A stretch of DNA of 44,208 bases from Phallusia fumigata (Eukaryota > Chordata > Ascidiacea > Phlebobranchia > Ascidiidae): contig QXVZ01016491.1 in assembly GCA_008931825.1 (NCBI GenBank), forward strand, positions 1-44,208, written 5' to 3'. The notes beneath the pieces are model-generated. The model was not told the DNA's origin. It ran no database searches and saw only the letters and a program-made list of their open reading frames with translations. This document shows, one piece after another, positions 12,501 through 23,268 of this stretch. The stretch's first letter is position 1. The number at the start of each line of letters is the position of its first letter. A program made the position numbers and the translations under genes.

Positions 12501-15500
12501 ATAAAACATGTTCTTCTCACCTGATAAACCGGTAGTGAAAATCTGTCCGGGTCAGCAAATTCCATGATGGAAGTTCTGGGAAAAAGAGCAGCAAATTTTA
12601 CATTAACCACTGCATTAAAACATATCATTAACTGATAACACAGGTATGAAGTTAGCTAATTTTACTCTTAAAATTGGAGCAAATAATTTTGTTCACTGGT
12701 ACAACTGCCATAGTAACTGCTGTTTAGGATTTGCCGATTGGTTAGGGGTTTGAAAGGCCCGACTAAGTTTTTTTGTTTCTACACACAAAAAATATCAGCT
12801 CACTGCTAAAGTCCAAGTATCTTTACAATGGCGAAAGCAGCCTGAAAGTTGATTTAGTATGTGCATGTATATTTTTGGCATATTTTTGCATACATTTGTA
12901 TGATATACGGTGTTGTTAAAAGTATAATGTCAAATTTTAATTTAGCAAAAATGTGGTGTTAATTTGGGACATTATTAGCTCTTATTTGCAAAACATATTC
13001 TGTCACACAGAATTTAAACCTACTTATAGACAACCCAAATGACCCCACTAATGTAAAACCACATGCACATTGACAGAGGTAGATGGCATTAAATTACATA
13101 GACTTTTATGTTGACATGACTATACTGCCTATGTTTTTAGACAAATGGTGACATTGCTGCACAGGTACAGTATGATCATGAGGTGCTGCATGATTAGGAT
13201 ATGCTTCATTGCATAGTGGGTATCGTGTTGTGCTTCATCAGCATAGGTGCCATAATTTAATTTCAAGCTAAAAATATCTCAAGCAAGGCTTGAGCCAGGA
13301 AANATAAAACAGGTCAAAAACCGCAAAAGGGAAAGGAAATTTTGATTTACAAAAGTACAAAAATAGGCCGCTAAAAAACTTGAACACAAAATGAAACTCA
13401 TGAAATAAGTCTTGTTGTACATGCAAAAAAACTCTTAGTAAATTCACATATATTTGCAGGCATCTACAAAAAAAAACAATAATGTGCTGGCAACATCAAC
13501 TGTGGACTATAATTATTAATTAACACAGAGACGGCAACTTCAAAACAATGAAAAAATTAGGTAGGTAATTGATTGTTTTTTCACACACATAAATTGATTA
13601 GTTCATATAAACCACAAACTATTAAACATTAATAAGTCTATAATTTCCATACACAGGACTACTCAAAAAAGATTTTAATATTCTGTAAAAATGTAAGACA
13701 AAACAAAACTTTACTTTGCAATTGTTCTGGATCTTTCATTTAGCATCAGGACAATGTCCTTTTACAATTTGTTCAAAATATTACAATATTTGTTAAAAAC
13801 AATTATAAACCATGGTTTTTGGACATGACATATAAAACATGTTCTTCTCACCTGATAAACCGGTAGTGAAAATCTGTCCGGGTCAGCAAATTCCATGATG
13901 GAAGTTCTGGGAAAAAGAGCAGCAAATTTTACATTAACCACTGCATTAAAACATATCATTAACTGATAACACAGGTATGAAGTTAGCTAATTTTACTCTT
14001 AAAATTGGAGCAAATAAGTTTGTTCACTGGTACAACTGCCTTAGTAACTGGTGTTTAGGATTTGCCTATTGGTTAGGGGTTTGAAATGCCCGACTAATTT
14101 TTTTTGTTTCTACACACAAAAAATATCAGCTCACTGCTTAAGTCCCGCATACATTTGTATGATATACTGTGTTGTTAAAAGTACAATGTCAAATTTTAAT
14201 TTAGCAAAACTGTGGTGTTAATTTGTGACATTATTAGCTCTTATTTGCAAAACATATTCTGTCACACAGAACTTAAACCTACTTATAGACAACCCAAATG
14301 ACCCCACTTATGTAAAACCACATGCACATTGACAGAGGTAGATAGCCTTAAATTACATGGACTTTTATGTCGACATGACTATACTGCCTATGTTTTTAGA
14401 CGTATGGTGACATTGCTGCACAGGTACAGTATGATCATGAGGTAGTGCATGATCAGGATATGCTTCGTTGCATAGTGGGTATCGTGTTGTGCATCATCAG
14501 CATAGGTGCCAAATGTACTGCCTAATTTAAATTTGTGCCCCAAACAGAATGGTTTTAAATATTTACCTTATAATTTCAAGCTAAAATATCTCAAGCAAGG
14601 CTTGAGCCAGGAAATTCTCAAACCATCAGAAATTTATTTTCTAAAACTATTATTTAACTGAATGGAATGATTTGATTGGAATGCAACAATCCAGATTAAC
14701 AATTATTAAATTTAAATAACCAAATTTTTTACCGACTTACCTTCAGCCCTAAATCTCTTTGTTACTTCATCATCGATCACTGCCTGCAAGAAATAAGTGC
14801 ACNAAAATATCTCAAGCAAGGCTTGAGCCAGGAAATTCTCAAACCATCAGAAATTTATTTTCTAAAACTATTATTTAACTGAATGGAATGATTTGATTGG
14901 AATGCAACAATCCAGATTAACAATTATTAAATTTAAATAACCAAATTTTTTACCGACTTACCTTCAGCCCTAAATCTCTTTGTTACTTCATCATCGATCA
15001 CTGCCTGCAAGAAATAAGTGCACATCAAGTAAAACTCCTTACTTCAATAGCATTCAGTTTCAGCATTTTAAATCATAGCACAAATTAATCTCGCATAATA
15101 GCAGGTAGATTGGTTAAGTCAATTTGATTTAGTTAAGTTACAAAATAAGAATTTTTGGACTGTTTAGTTTAAAGCAAGGGGCACACATTGGCCAAAATCT
15201 GACCTACAAAGGCTTTTATTGTGGCCTGACAGATGTTATTACAAATTAGTGCACTCACCCAATTAAATTTCTACCACCCATTTACCCTGGCCTAGTTAGC
15301 ACCATGTTTGTGTACATTAGTCAATTGTTACAAAACAGCTAACTATTGCACAAAACTTGTAAAGTGTGCGCAAGTTAAAAACTTGACTGCAGCTGGTTGA
15401 AAGGCTTTTTGCTTACCAGAATAATTAGCAAAAACCAACAGTTTTACCTATTTGGACATCAGAAGGGTTGGGGTAATACTGTACTGCATTTACACTTACT

Positions 15501-16576
15501 TCAATGCCACTTTTGACAAGATAAATCACATCAGGCAGCTTAAACTTTTTGTGTGGCTCATTAACGCAGTCGCTCAAACTTCCAAGTCGGTTGATTGAAT
15601 TTTCTTTTTCAATAATATCTAAAAGCAAAATATTTGGCATATAAATTATTTTTAAGGCATTGACTTTTAGCAATAAAGTTGTTTCCTTTTTGTTATGAAA
15701 CTTTTGTTATAAAACAATACCTGTGTTTAAAATAGAAATGTATTCACTTATTATTTCTGCACAGCAGCTGTGCATGAGGCACAACTCAAAAAATTCGAAT
15801 GCTTGGTAAACTAAAGATTACCGGTATTGATAGAACATTTGAAAATCTTTTACACTAAGTAGAATATCTGATATAAAAGTACAAAAGTATCGGATCTTAA
15901 AAATTACAACAAATACAAAAACTTGTACACAATAAAACATTACTAAAATTCAGACACTTTTTACACAAAATGATTCAGAATCTGAAGTATTACACAAAAT
16001 GAAGTATTTCTGATTTGATTAAAATAGTGTTACCTTCGGAAGTCAGCATTTCCCCTTCTCGTTCAAGTCTCTTTGTGCCCCACTAAAAGCAATTAAAACA
16101 TTGGTGACACACATGCAATGCAAAAACCAAAATACACAAAGCAATAGCTAAACAATGTCATCGGAAAAAATAAAATTGCAAGACTCTGGCAGTATCAGAG
16201 TTTTTTTGCAGGTTCACAACCAAACACTTGCCAGTTATANAAAATACACAAAGCAATAGCTAAACAATGTCATCGGAAAAAATAAAATTGCAAGACTCTG
16301 GCAGTATCAGAGTTTTTTTGCAGGTTCACAACCAAACACTTGCCAGTTATACTACATTTATTCTGTGCAAAAATATTCTATTTTAGCAAAGCAGGTAACT
16401 TTTGCAGGCACAGAAAAGCTTACTTGAAACAATCTCATCAACAGTCGAATGTACCCCTTCCGTATTCCTATTTCAACTCCCAGACAAGCCGGACCCACAA
16501 CCAGCAGAAGGAGTAGAAAAGAGAAAATTAAAGCAGCTTTACACAAAATTTCAAATGTCAACACTAAACCTTCCAT
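6574..16576 (-). CDS. GPAT4: Glycerol-3-phosphate acyltransferase, GPAT4/GPAT3 type
   Basis: This ER membrane enzyme acylates glycerol 3-phosphate to lysophosphatidic acid, the first step of glycerolipid synthesis. Exons: 16576-16424, 16082-16034, 15618-15500, 15004-14962, 13906-13852, 10945-10880, 10367-10293, 10052-9963, 9809-9688, 8576-8347, 7858-7650, 6892-6574. They total 1530 bases (509 residues) with all phases matching. Visible elements: N-terminal membrane segment (about 13-32) then GIRKGYIRLL; RYCILFPLR before a second hydrophobic segment; motif I NHTTTLD with H231 and D236; motif II FERSEVRDR at 273-281; motif III FPEGTCINN at 303-311; YPVAIK to 334; FGDAFWNSS; MTSWAIV; WDGQLKR at 404-410. 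Wording such as VTYHDREN favours GPAT4 over GPAT3. The roughly 100-residue C-terminal tail is longer and more acidic than in vertebrate GPAT4 (about 456 residues). Exons 1, 4 and 5 have second copies produced by assembly joints. Confidence 0.94.
11957..14614. repeat. Allelic-type direct duplication joined at n 13303
   Basis: Left copy 11957-13302 and right copy 13304-14614 are colinear. The left copy ends at the n and the right copy restarts with ATAAAACAGGTC. They differ by scattered substitutions and indels. The left copy has about 70 extra bases near 12816-12887. The right copy has extra bases near 14515-14565. GPAT4 exon 5 is present in both (12575-12521 and 13906-13852) and is identical. 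Confidence 0.9.
12521..12575 (-). other. GPAT4: Second copy of GPAT4 exon 5
   Basis: This 55-base exon encodes LPSWNLLTRTDFHYRFI and is identical to the one at 13906-13852. It enters in phase 1 and leaves in phase 2, so the two copies cannot be spliced in series without breaking the frame. It is one of two allelic copies, and either could be the real one. Confidence 0.85.
14583..15023. repeat. Identical 220-bp overlap joined at n 14803
   Basis: 14583-14802 and 14804-15023 read as the same sequence throughout. This looks like an unmerged contig-end overlap, not a duplication. Each copy contains GPAT4 exon 4. Confidence 0.92.
14741..14783 (-). other. GPAT4: Second copy of GPAT4 exon 4
   Basis: This 43-base exon encodes AVIDDEVTKRFRAE, matching the IMDDEVTKRFSAEE region of GPAT4. 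It duplicates 15004-14962. It enters in phase 0 and leaves in phase 1, so serial use of both copies would shift the frame. Confidence 0.88.
16129..16349. repeat. Identical 110-bp overlap joined at n 16239
   Basis: 16129-16238 and 16240-16349 are the same sequence in GPAT4 intron 1. This is a plain assembly overlap. Confidence 0.92.
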
Positions 16577-17584
16577 TTTATATAGTGACTTTCTGTTTTA
16601 AAGTAAATACAAAAACAGTAACAAACTCTGTACTAAATAAATCGCACAGTATCAATCCCCAAATAACCCAAAATATCCAGGCCTTTAAACTACCGTCAGA
16701 AAATTTATAGCGTTGCCATATTTCTCGCAGCTACTTTCCAACACAGCTTTGCAAGCAGCCCTACTGCAATCACCCATCGTTAGATTAGTAACAGCTGCAG
16801 TGAAGCGATGTCGCAGAAGCAGGCTTTCATGACAGACTTGTGGGATTGGCAGATTTCACCCCAGTGGCTTTCTCTTGATTTGTTTACCTTCGTTCTCTAC
16901 CTCTCATCCTAATAACATACGTCATTGCACGCAGTGCAGTGAACCGTAACATCAGACATTTTTTGTACAAATCTAGTGCATAGATACTACATACATCACA
17001 ATTTTTGTTTGTAAAGTTTTGACAATTAATAAAACATTCAAAGAAAAATGTGCAAAAATAATAAATAAATTTAACTTTTTTAAAAATTTGATTAGACCGA
17101 AGCTCCTCACTTTGAGTTAAATATAATGGAAACATGCATTTAAAACAAAATAAAAATTGTGAAATTTTGTTTCATGAATTTATTTTGTTATAGTGCAAGG
17201 CAAATCATACATTTTTTCATTGTTTTATTTGATTTCTATAAATAACGTTGCTATGGAAAATGTCAACAACAAAATCCCATGATCGTGCAGTAATTCATGT
17301 GTTAAGATTGTTTACAAACACATACTTATATAACAGTATTGTTTAAAAACACCACAGAAATATAATCTTAAGTCCATTCAAGCTAAGTTTTTGAACAAAT
17401 GTTTACCAAAAAGCGTTTAAGGCGGCAGAAAAAAAAACTTTGGTCTAAATAATTTCTTTTCTATCATTGGATTACGTTTCATAGACAGCAACTTTTAAAA
17501 CCATGTAAACTAAGTTGTTGTGCAGCAGCGCTGATTTTGCTTGTTCAATACATATTGTTGTCTCGTACTAACACAAAATAAAAA
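16577..17584. promoter_or_regulatory. Divergent intergenic region between GPAT4 and LRRC23 (left copy)
   Basis: About 1 kb lies between the GPAT4 start codon (16576, minus) and the LRRC23 start codon (17585, plus). It must hold both promoters and 5' UTRs. I see no clear TATA box or other site I would name. The allelic copy is 18606-19607. Confidence 0.55.
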
Positions 17585-18140
17585 ATGTCAGAAGGTTCGG
17601 ATTTCGATGAGGAAGAAATGGCTGCAGAAGAGGAGGAAAAGCAAGGTGAAGTTGAAGCTGAAGAAGAGGAGGTAAATATAAATTGTCTCAAGTGTTTAAA
17701 CATGTGTACTACGTTAGAATAAAAAATCGTTTTGCTCTGTTCGACAACACATATTTTCTCCTTTTTTAAAGTTTTTTAATATTTCAACCATCCATTAACA
17801 TAATTCTTTTTTCTATGAGGGTTCTAAAAGCAGGGACTATTTTAAACATGTATAAACAATCACATGCTGATTGCTAATTAAGCGCAAAGTGTTCTATGAT
17901 ATAAAAGCATCCTATAAAAAAGTATTTTTTGTTTTACAAATGACTCGTCCTTAAAACAGGTCCAGCAAATAGTTGTTTAGTTGTTCAGGTTTGTCAGCTG
18001 TTGTATTCTAACATATCTTTTGTACAGAAACTTCCCGAGAATTCTCTTACTCAAGACATGATTCCTGAATGTCTTTCATTGCTGTGTAAGATTGGAAATG
18101 GACTGGCACATGCTTACGTCAGGTTGGACGCACATGAAAG
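17585..18140 (+). other. LRRC23: Duplicate of LRRC23 exons 1-2
   Basis: Exons 17585-17671 and 18028-18140 encode the same protein as 19608-19694 and 20051-20163. This copy is cut off by the n at 18295 before exon 3, so it is not a separate gene. The exons themselves are undamaged. The nearest intronic difference is one base, 30 bases after exon 2. Confidence 0.88.
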
Positions 18141-18452
18141 GTTTGTTTTGGTTGAACATGTTGTGAGAATTGAACACATTTTTGTAAAAACTTATCACAG
18201 AAACTGTTAGAATATGCTTGTTTTTTCCCAATCAAATTTTTTAACACACTACATACAGGCAAGCATGTACAGAAACTTTTACATTTTAACAAGTNCAATG
18301 TCATCGGAAAAAATAAAATTGCAAGACTCTGGCAGTATCAGAGTTTTTTTGCAGGTTCACAACCAAACACTTGCCAGTTATATTACATTTATTCTGTGCA
18401 AATTATTCTATTTTAGCAAAGCAGGTAACTTTGCAGGCACAGAAAAGCTTAC

Positions 18453-18605
18453 TTGAAACAATCTCATCAACAGTCGAATGTACCCCTTCCGTATTCCTAT
18501 TTCAACTCCCAGACAAGCCGGACCCACAACCAGCAGAAGGAGTAGAAAGGAGAAAATTAAAGCAGCTTTACACAAAATTTCAAATGTCAACACTAAACCT
18601 TCCAT
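18453..18605 (-). other. GPAT4: Second copy of GPAT4 exon 1
   Basis: It encodes the same 51 residues as 16576-16424, from the start codon through the first membrane segment to RLLMRLFQ, and ends at CAA|GTAAGC. It belongs to the allele that also carries the LRRC23 exons used in the full model. An automated annotation might call it a separate truncated gene. Confidence 0.85.
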
Positions 18606-19607
18606 TTTATATAGTGACTTTCTGTTTTAAAGTAAATACAAAAACAGTAACAAACTCTGTACTAAATAAATCGCACAGTATCAATCCCCAAATAACCCAA
18701 AATATCCAGGCCTTTAAACTACCGTCAGAAAATTTATAGCGTTGCCATATTTCTCGCAGCTACTTTCCAACACAGCTTTGCAAGCAGCCCTACTGCAATC
18801 ACCCATCGTTAGATTAGTAACAGCTGCAGTGAAGCGATGTCGCAGAAGCAGGCTTTCATGACAGACTTGTGGGATTGGCAGATTTCACCCCAGTGGATTT
18901 CTCTTGATTTGTTTACCTTCGTTCTCTACCTCTCATCCTAATAACATACGTCATTGCACGCAGTGCAGTGAACCGTAACATCAGACATTTTTTGTACAAA
19001 TCTAGTGCATAGATACTACATACATCACAATTTTTGTTTGTAAAGTTTTGATATTGGCAGTAAAACAATTAATATAACATTCAAAGAAAAATGTGCAAAA
19101 ATAATAAATAAATTAAACTTTTTTAAAAATTTGATAAGACCGAAGCTCCTCACTTTGAGTTAAATATAATGGAAACATGCAAATTGTGAAATTTTGTTTC
19201 ATGAATTTATTTTGTTATGCAAGGCAAATCACACATTTTTTGATTGTTTTATTTGATTTCTATAAATAACGTTGCTATGGAAAATGTGAACAACAAAATC
19301 CCATGATCGTGCAGTAATTCATGTGTTAAGATTGTTTACAAACACATACTTATATAACAGTATTGTTTAAAAACACCACAGAAATATAATCTTAAGTCCA
19401 TTCAAGCTAAGTTTTTGAACAAATGTTTACCAAAAAGCGTTTAAGGCGGCAGAAAAAAAACTTTGGTCTAAATAATTTCTTTTCTATCATTGGATTACGT
19501 TTCATAGACAGCAACTTTTAAAACCATGTAAACTAAGTTGTTGTGCAGCAGCGCTGATTTTGCTTGTTCAATACATATTGTTGTCTCGTACTAACACAAA
19601 ATAAAAA
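18606..19607. promoter_or_regulatory. Divergent intergenic region between GPAT4 and LRRC23 (right copy)
   Basis: This is the allelic version of 16577-17584 and the one contiguous with the complete LRRC23 gene. Confidence 0.5.
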
Positions 19608-22093
19608 ATGTCAGAAGGTTCGGATTTCGATGAGGAAGAAATGGCTGCAGAAGAGGAGGAAAAGCAAGGTGAAGTTGAAGCTGAAGAAGAGGAGGTAAAT
19701 ATAAATTGTCTCAAGTGTTTAAACATGTGTACTACGTTAGAATAAAAAATCGTTTTGCTCTGTTCGACAACACATATTTTCTCCTTTTTTAAAGTTTTTT
19801 AATATTTCAACCATCCATTAACATAATTCTTTTTTCTATGAGGGTTCTAAAAGCAGGGACTATTTTAAACATGTATAAACAATCACATGCTGATTGCTAA
19901 TTAAGCGCAAAGTGTTCTATGATATAAAAGCATCCTATAAAAAAGTATTTTTTGTTTTACAAATGACTCGTCCTTAAAACAGGTCCAGCAAATAGTTGTT
20001 TAGTTGTTCAGGTTTGTCAGCTGTTGTATTCTAACATATCTTTTGTACAGAAACTTCCCGAGAATTCTCTTACTCAAGACATGATTCCTGAATGTCTTTC
20101 ATTGCTGTGTAAGATTGGAAATGGACTGGCACATGCTTACGTCAGGTTGGACGCACATGAAAGGTTTGTTTTGGTTGAACATGTTGTGAGAGTTGAACAC
20201 ATTTTTGTAAAAACTTATCACAGAAACTGTTAGAATATGCTTGTTTTTTCCCAATCAAATTTTTTAACACACTACATACAGGCAAGCATGTACAGAAACT
20301 TTTACATTTTAACAAGTGAATTGGTTGTGCATGTAAATAAAAAGATAATTGTCCAACAAAATATTTTGTATACGTCTTACAGACATAAAAAAACAACTTT
20401 TATTGATTTTTTACCCAGAGAACTGACAGATATTGAGTTGTTAAAGAACTTCATTCATGTGAGATACGTTGATGTTTCGGGAAATCTCCTGAGGGACTTA
20501 TCTCCATTAAACAACCTCACTCACCTCTTGTCCCTAAAAGCTGACAAAAACAACCTCACCACAGCTAAGCTGGATTCTCTACCATACTTACAAGTAAAAA
20601 CTTAAATCTTTACCGTTGTATACCACATTGTTTGTTTGTTTATGGGCAAAAGTATCCTAATTTGGTTGTGCTTATAATAGAATCACTTGCTGCAGAGGGG
20701 GGGGGGGATTTAACACGCTGTTCTGATAAATAAACCAGCTTTTACCATGTGGCAGTGGCACTAACCACCAATCTTTATTGACAAAAACTATTCAAGAATA
20801 GATTTTGACTGATATAAAAATATGTAATTTCCAGTGTAAAAAAACTTTGTGTTTTAAAAAGCCATTTTAATGAGGTTTTAAAGAGGGTAACATATTTTTG
20901 ATAAAGATCGCAGATTTTTCTGGAAACAAAATCACCACCACTGAAGGAATCGAGCATCCAATGTTGACCAAGTTAAACTTGAATTGTAAGTTGGCGTGAG
21001 TTTTGTTTGCCATTTTAATGTTGACGTATGTTCAATTTTCCAGCCAACCTAATCACAGAGATAAGCTCGCTAAGTCCAAAATTTCTTAGCAACCTCACAA
21101 CTCTGGAGCTAAGAGGAAACAAACTCGAATCTACCAAGGGACTTTATTTGCCAAATCTCAAGAACTTATATTTGGTGAGTATAATTTTTTGTTCTGGGTA
21201 AATGGGAAGTTTTATACACAACCTAATTTGTTTGCTCCTATAATGTATTTAGGCGGGAAACCTGTTGAAACAAGTGGAAGATTTGGACAAACTTGAAAGC
21301 CTTACCACACTTCATCTGCGCGACAACCAAATTGACAAGCTAGACGGTTTCACACCATCAATGAAAAAACTACAGTACATCAATTTGAGGCATGTATTAA
21401 ATTTAAAGCAGTGAAAATTTGGATATTTTGTTACACAATTTGAACTATATTAGGGCTGTTGTATTGAAATGGATTTATATTTGCAGAGGAAATAACCTCA
21501 CAGATTTAAAGGAAACGGCAAAACTAATCAACCTTCCATTTCTCCGAGCCCTGGTAATGAATGGTAAGTGTCAGTTGTTTATTAATGTATTCTAAGCTCT
21601 TTTTAGCCGTAACAATTTTAGTCTGTTTTTTAATACTTTTGGTAGCATGAAAATTGTCGGAAAGACTGTATTAGTTCAAAGTAAAAAAGAAAAATAAAGT
21701 TGACAATAAAATAAAATTTGATAAAATACCTGTGGACAAACGAAGGTGTAATATCCACTGTCAGAATTGTGGCATAATTTACCAATATTTGCTTGCAAAA
21801 CAGCTTTGTCATGAAAAGTTTTAATACTGAAAACAAAAAAAAATTATCAATCAGATCTTAATTTCAAGTACTAGGCATAAAAGCAACTAAACAACTGAAG
21901 TTTTTTTTCAGACAACCCTTGCCTGGAAGAGGATGGATACCGAATTGAAATTCTCATTATCCTGAGGCGCTTAGAGCGACTTGACAAAGAGGAATACAGT
22001 GAAGAAGAGAGGGCAGAAGCTGAGGACATCTATGAGCAGCGAAGGCAAGAAGAACTTATGAAGGATGAGGAAGGAGATAATGATGATGATTAA
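19608..22093 (+). CDS. LRRC23: Leucine-rich repeat protein LRRC23 (radial spoke protein)
   Basis: LRRC23 is a conserved radial-spoke-associated axonemal protein needed for ciliary or sperm motility. Exons: 19608-19694, 20051-20163, 20419-20593, 20907-20985, 21044-21174, 21253-21389, 21487-21563, 21912-22093. They total 981 bases (326 residues; vertebrate forms are about 343) with matching phases. Residues 1-29 are acidic. LCKIGNGLAHAYV is the family signature. About nine leucine-rich repeats follow (for example LTTLELRGNKL, LKNLYLAGNLL, LTTLHLRDNQI, LQYINLRGNNL). The C-terminal cap runs from DNPC through RRLERLDKEEYSEEERAEA to an acidic end. Intron 6 starts with GC (after 21389), and the frame requires it. 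The gene is divergent from GPAT4 and convergent with the unknown gene at 23269-24905. Confidence 0.96.
20697..20707 (+). repeat. Poly-G run
   Basis: Eleven consecutive G bases in LRRC23 intron 3. The length is likely unstable or misread. Confidence 0.7.
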
Positions 22094-22318
22094 CCATACT
22101 GCTGCTTTAAAATTTAAACTGATTCCATTCCATTTTTGCATTGCTTGTTAAAATTCAGGCACATAACATGGGAGGGCAAGATGGCTTGTTAGCTATTTGT
22201 TACTTGCATTCCACATTTCTCAAGGTTTTAAAGAATATATTTGTAAAAATACTTTTATACACCCCATTACAGTTCCTTGTTTATGAAAGAAATTAGATTT
22301 TTGCTTTTATGTACGGTT

Positions 22319-23265
22319 GGTTGACCTTTTGCTTTTTTCACAAAGTATTTTATTTAGTAATAAAAAGCAAACCTGATTTTTTTATGGAGACCATTATCTT
22401 CCAAAGTTCCGACAAGAAAACAGTCTAATTAAATTAGTGTGATTTAAAATATTGGAGTTAAACCGGACAAATGAATTTTTCCGTTGTATGGCATCCTGTT
22501 AAGCAGTATCCCAACCACGCTGGTGTTTCTGGGTTGTAAAAGTTGGTGACATGAGTTTCATAAAACTTGGATTTTCCCTTCCTGGCGCAGTGCCGCTTAA
22601 AAAAACACAAAAGACTAAATCGAGATTCCAACAATAAAGTACAGCCGGTTTGTTTTTCTTTGGCAATTACATTGCAAATGGTGTTTGCAAAAAAAGTAAC
22701 AGTCGAGCATTTTACTTGGTGGATAATGCCCACATCTTAAAAAAATATGTTAACTTCTCATAAACAACCCACACTCAACAACAAAAAGGANGGTTGACCT
22801 TTTGTTTTTTTCACAAAGTATTTTATTTAGTAATAAAAGCAAACCTGATTTTTTTATGGAGACCATCATCTTCCAATGTTCCGACAAGAAAACAGTCTAA
22901 TTAAATTAGTGTGATTTAAAATATTGGAGTTAAACTGGACAAATAGATTTTTCTGCTCTATGGCATCCTGTTATGCAGTAACCCAACCACGCTGGTGTTT
23001 CTGGGTTGTAAAAGTTGGTGACATGAGTTTCATAAAACTTGGATTTTCCCTACCTGGCGCAGTGCCGCTTAAAAAAACACAAAAGACTCCATCGAAATTC
23101 CAACAATAAAGTACAGCCGGTTTGTTTTTCTTTGGCAATTACATTGCAAATGGTGTTTGCAAAAAAAAAGTAACAGTCGAGCATTTTACTTGGTGGATAA
23201 TGCCCGCATCTTAAAAAAAATATGTTAACTTCCCATAAACAACCCACACTCAACAACAAAAAGGA
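22319..23265. repeat. Allelic-type duplication joined at n 22791 (shared 3' region)
   Basis: Copies 22319-22790 and 22792-23265 are colinear with scattered differences. They cover the 3' flank between LRRC23 and the convergent gene that ends at 23269. No coding exon is included. The real spacing between the two stop codons is therefore about 700 bases, not 1175. Confidence 0.88.
22359..22364 (+). terminator. Candidate polyadenylation signal of LRRC23
   Basis: AATAAA lies about 265 bases after the LRRC23 stop codon and is repeated in the duplicated copy near 22834. Confidence 0.5.
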
Positions 23266-23268
23266 GAT

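Larger units (their letters stand above)
16265..20317. repeat. 2-kb allelic-type duplication joined at n 18295
   Basis: Left copy 16265-18294 and right copy 18296-20317 are colinear with few differences. Each holds GPAT4 exon 1, the divergent intergenic region, and LRRC23 exons 1 and 2. Differences include small indels, for example near 17140-17160 and near 19050. The one difference seen in GPAT4 exon 1 is synonymous (TCT/TCC). Confidence 0.92.

Noticed and set aside
16402-18739. Plus-strand open frames of 102 and 122 codons repeated at 16402-16710 and 18371-18739
   Set aside because: They are the antisense shadow of GPAT4 exon 1 and its promoter flank, repeated only because the block is duplicated.
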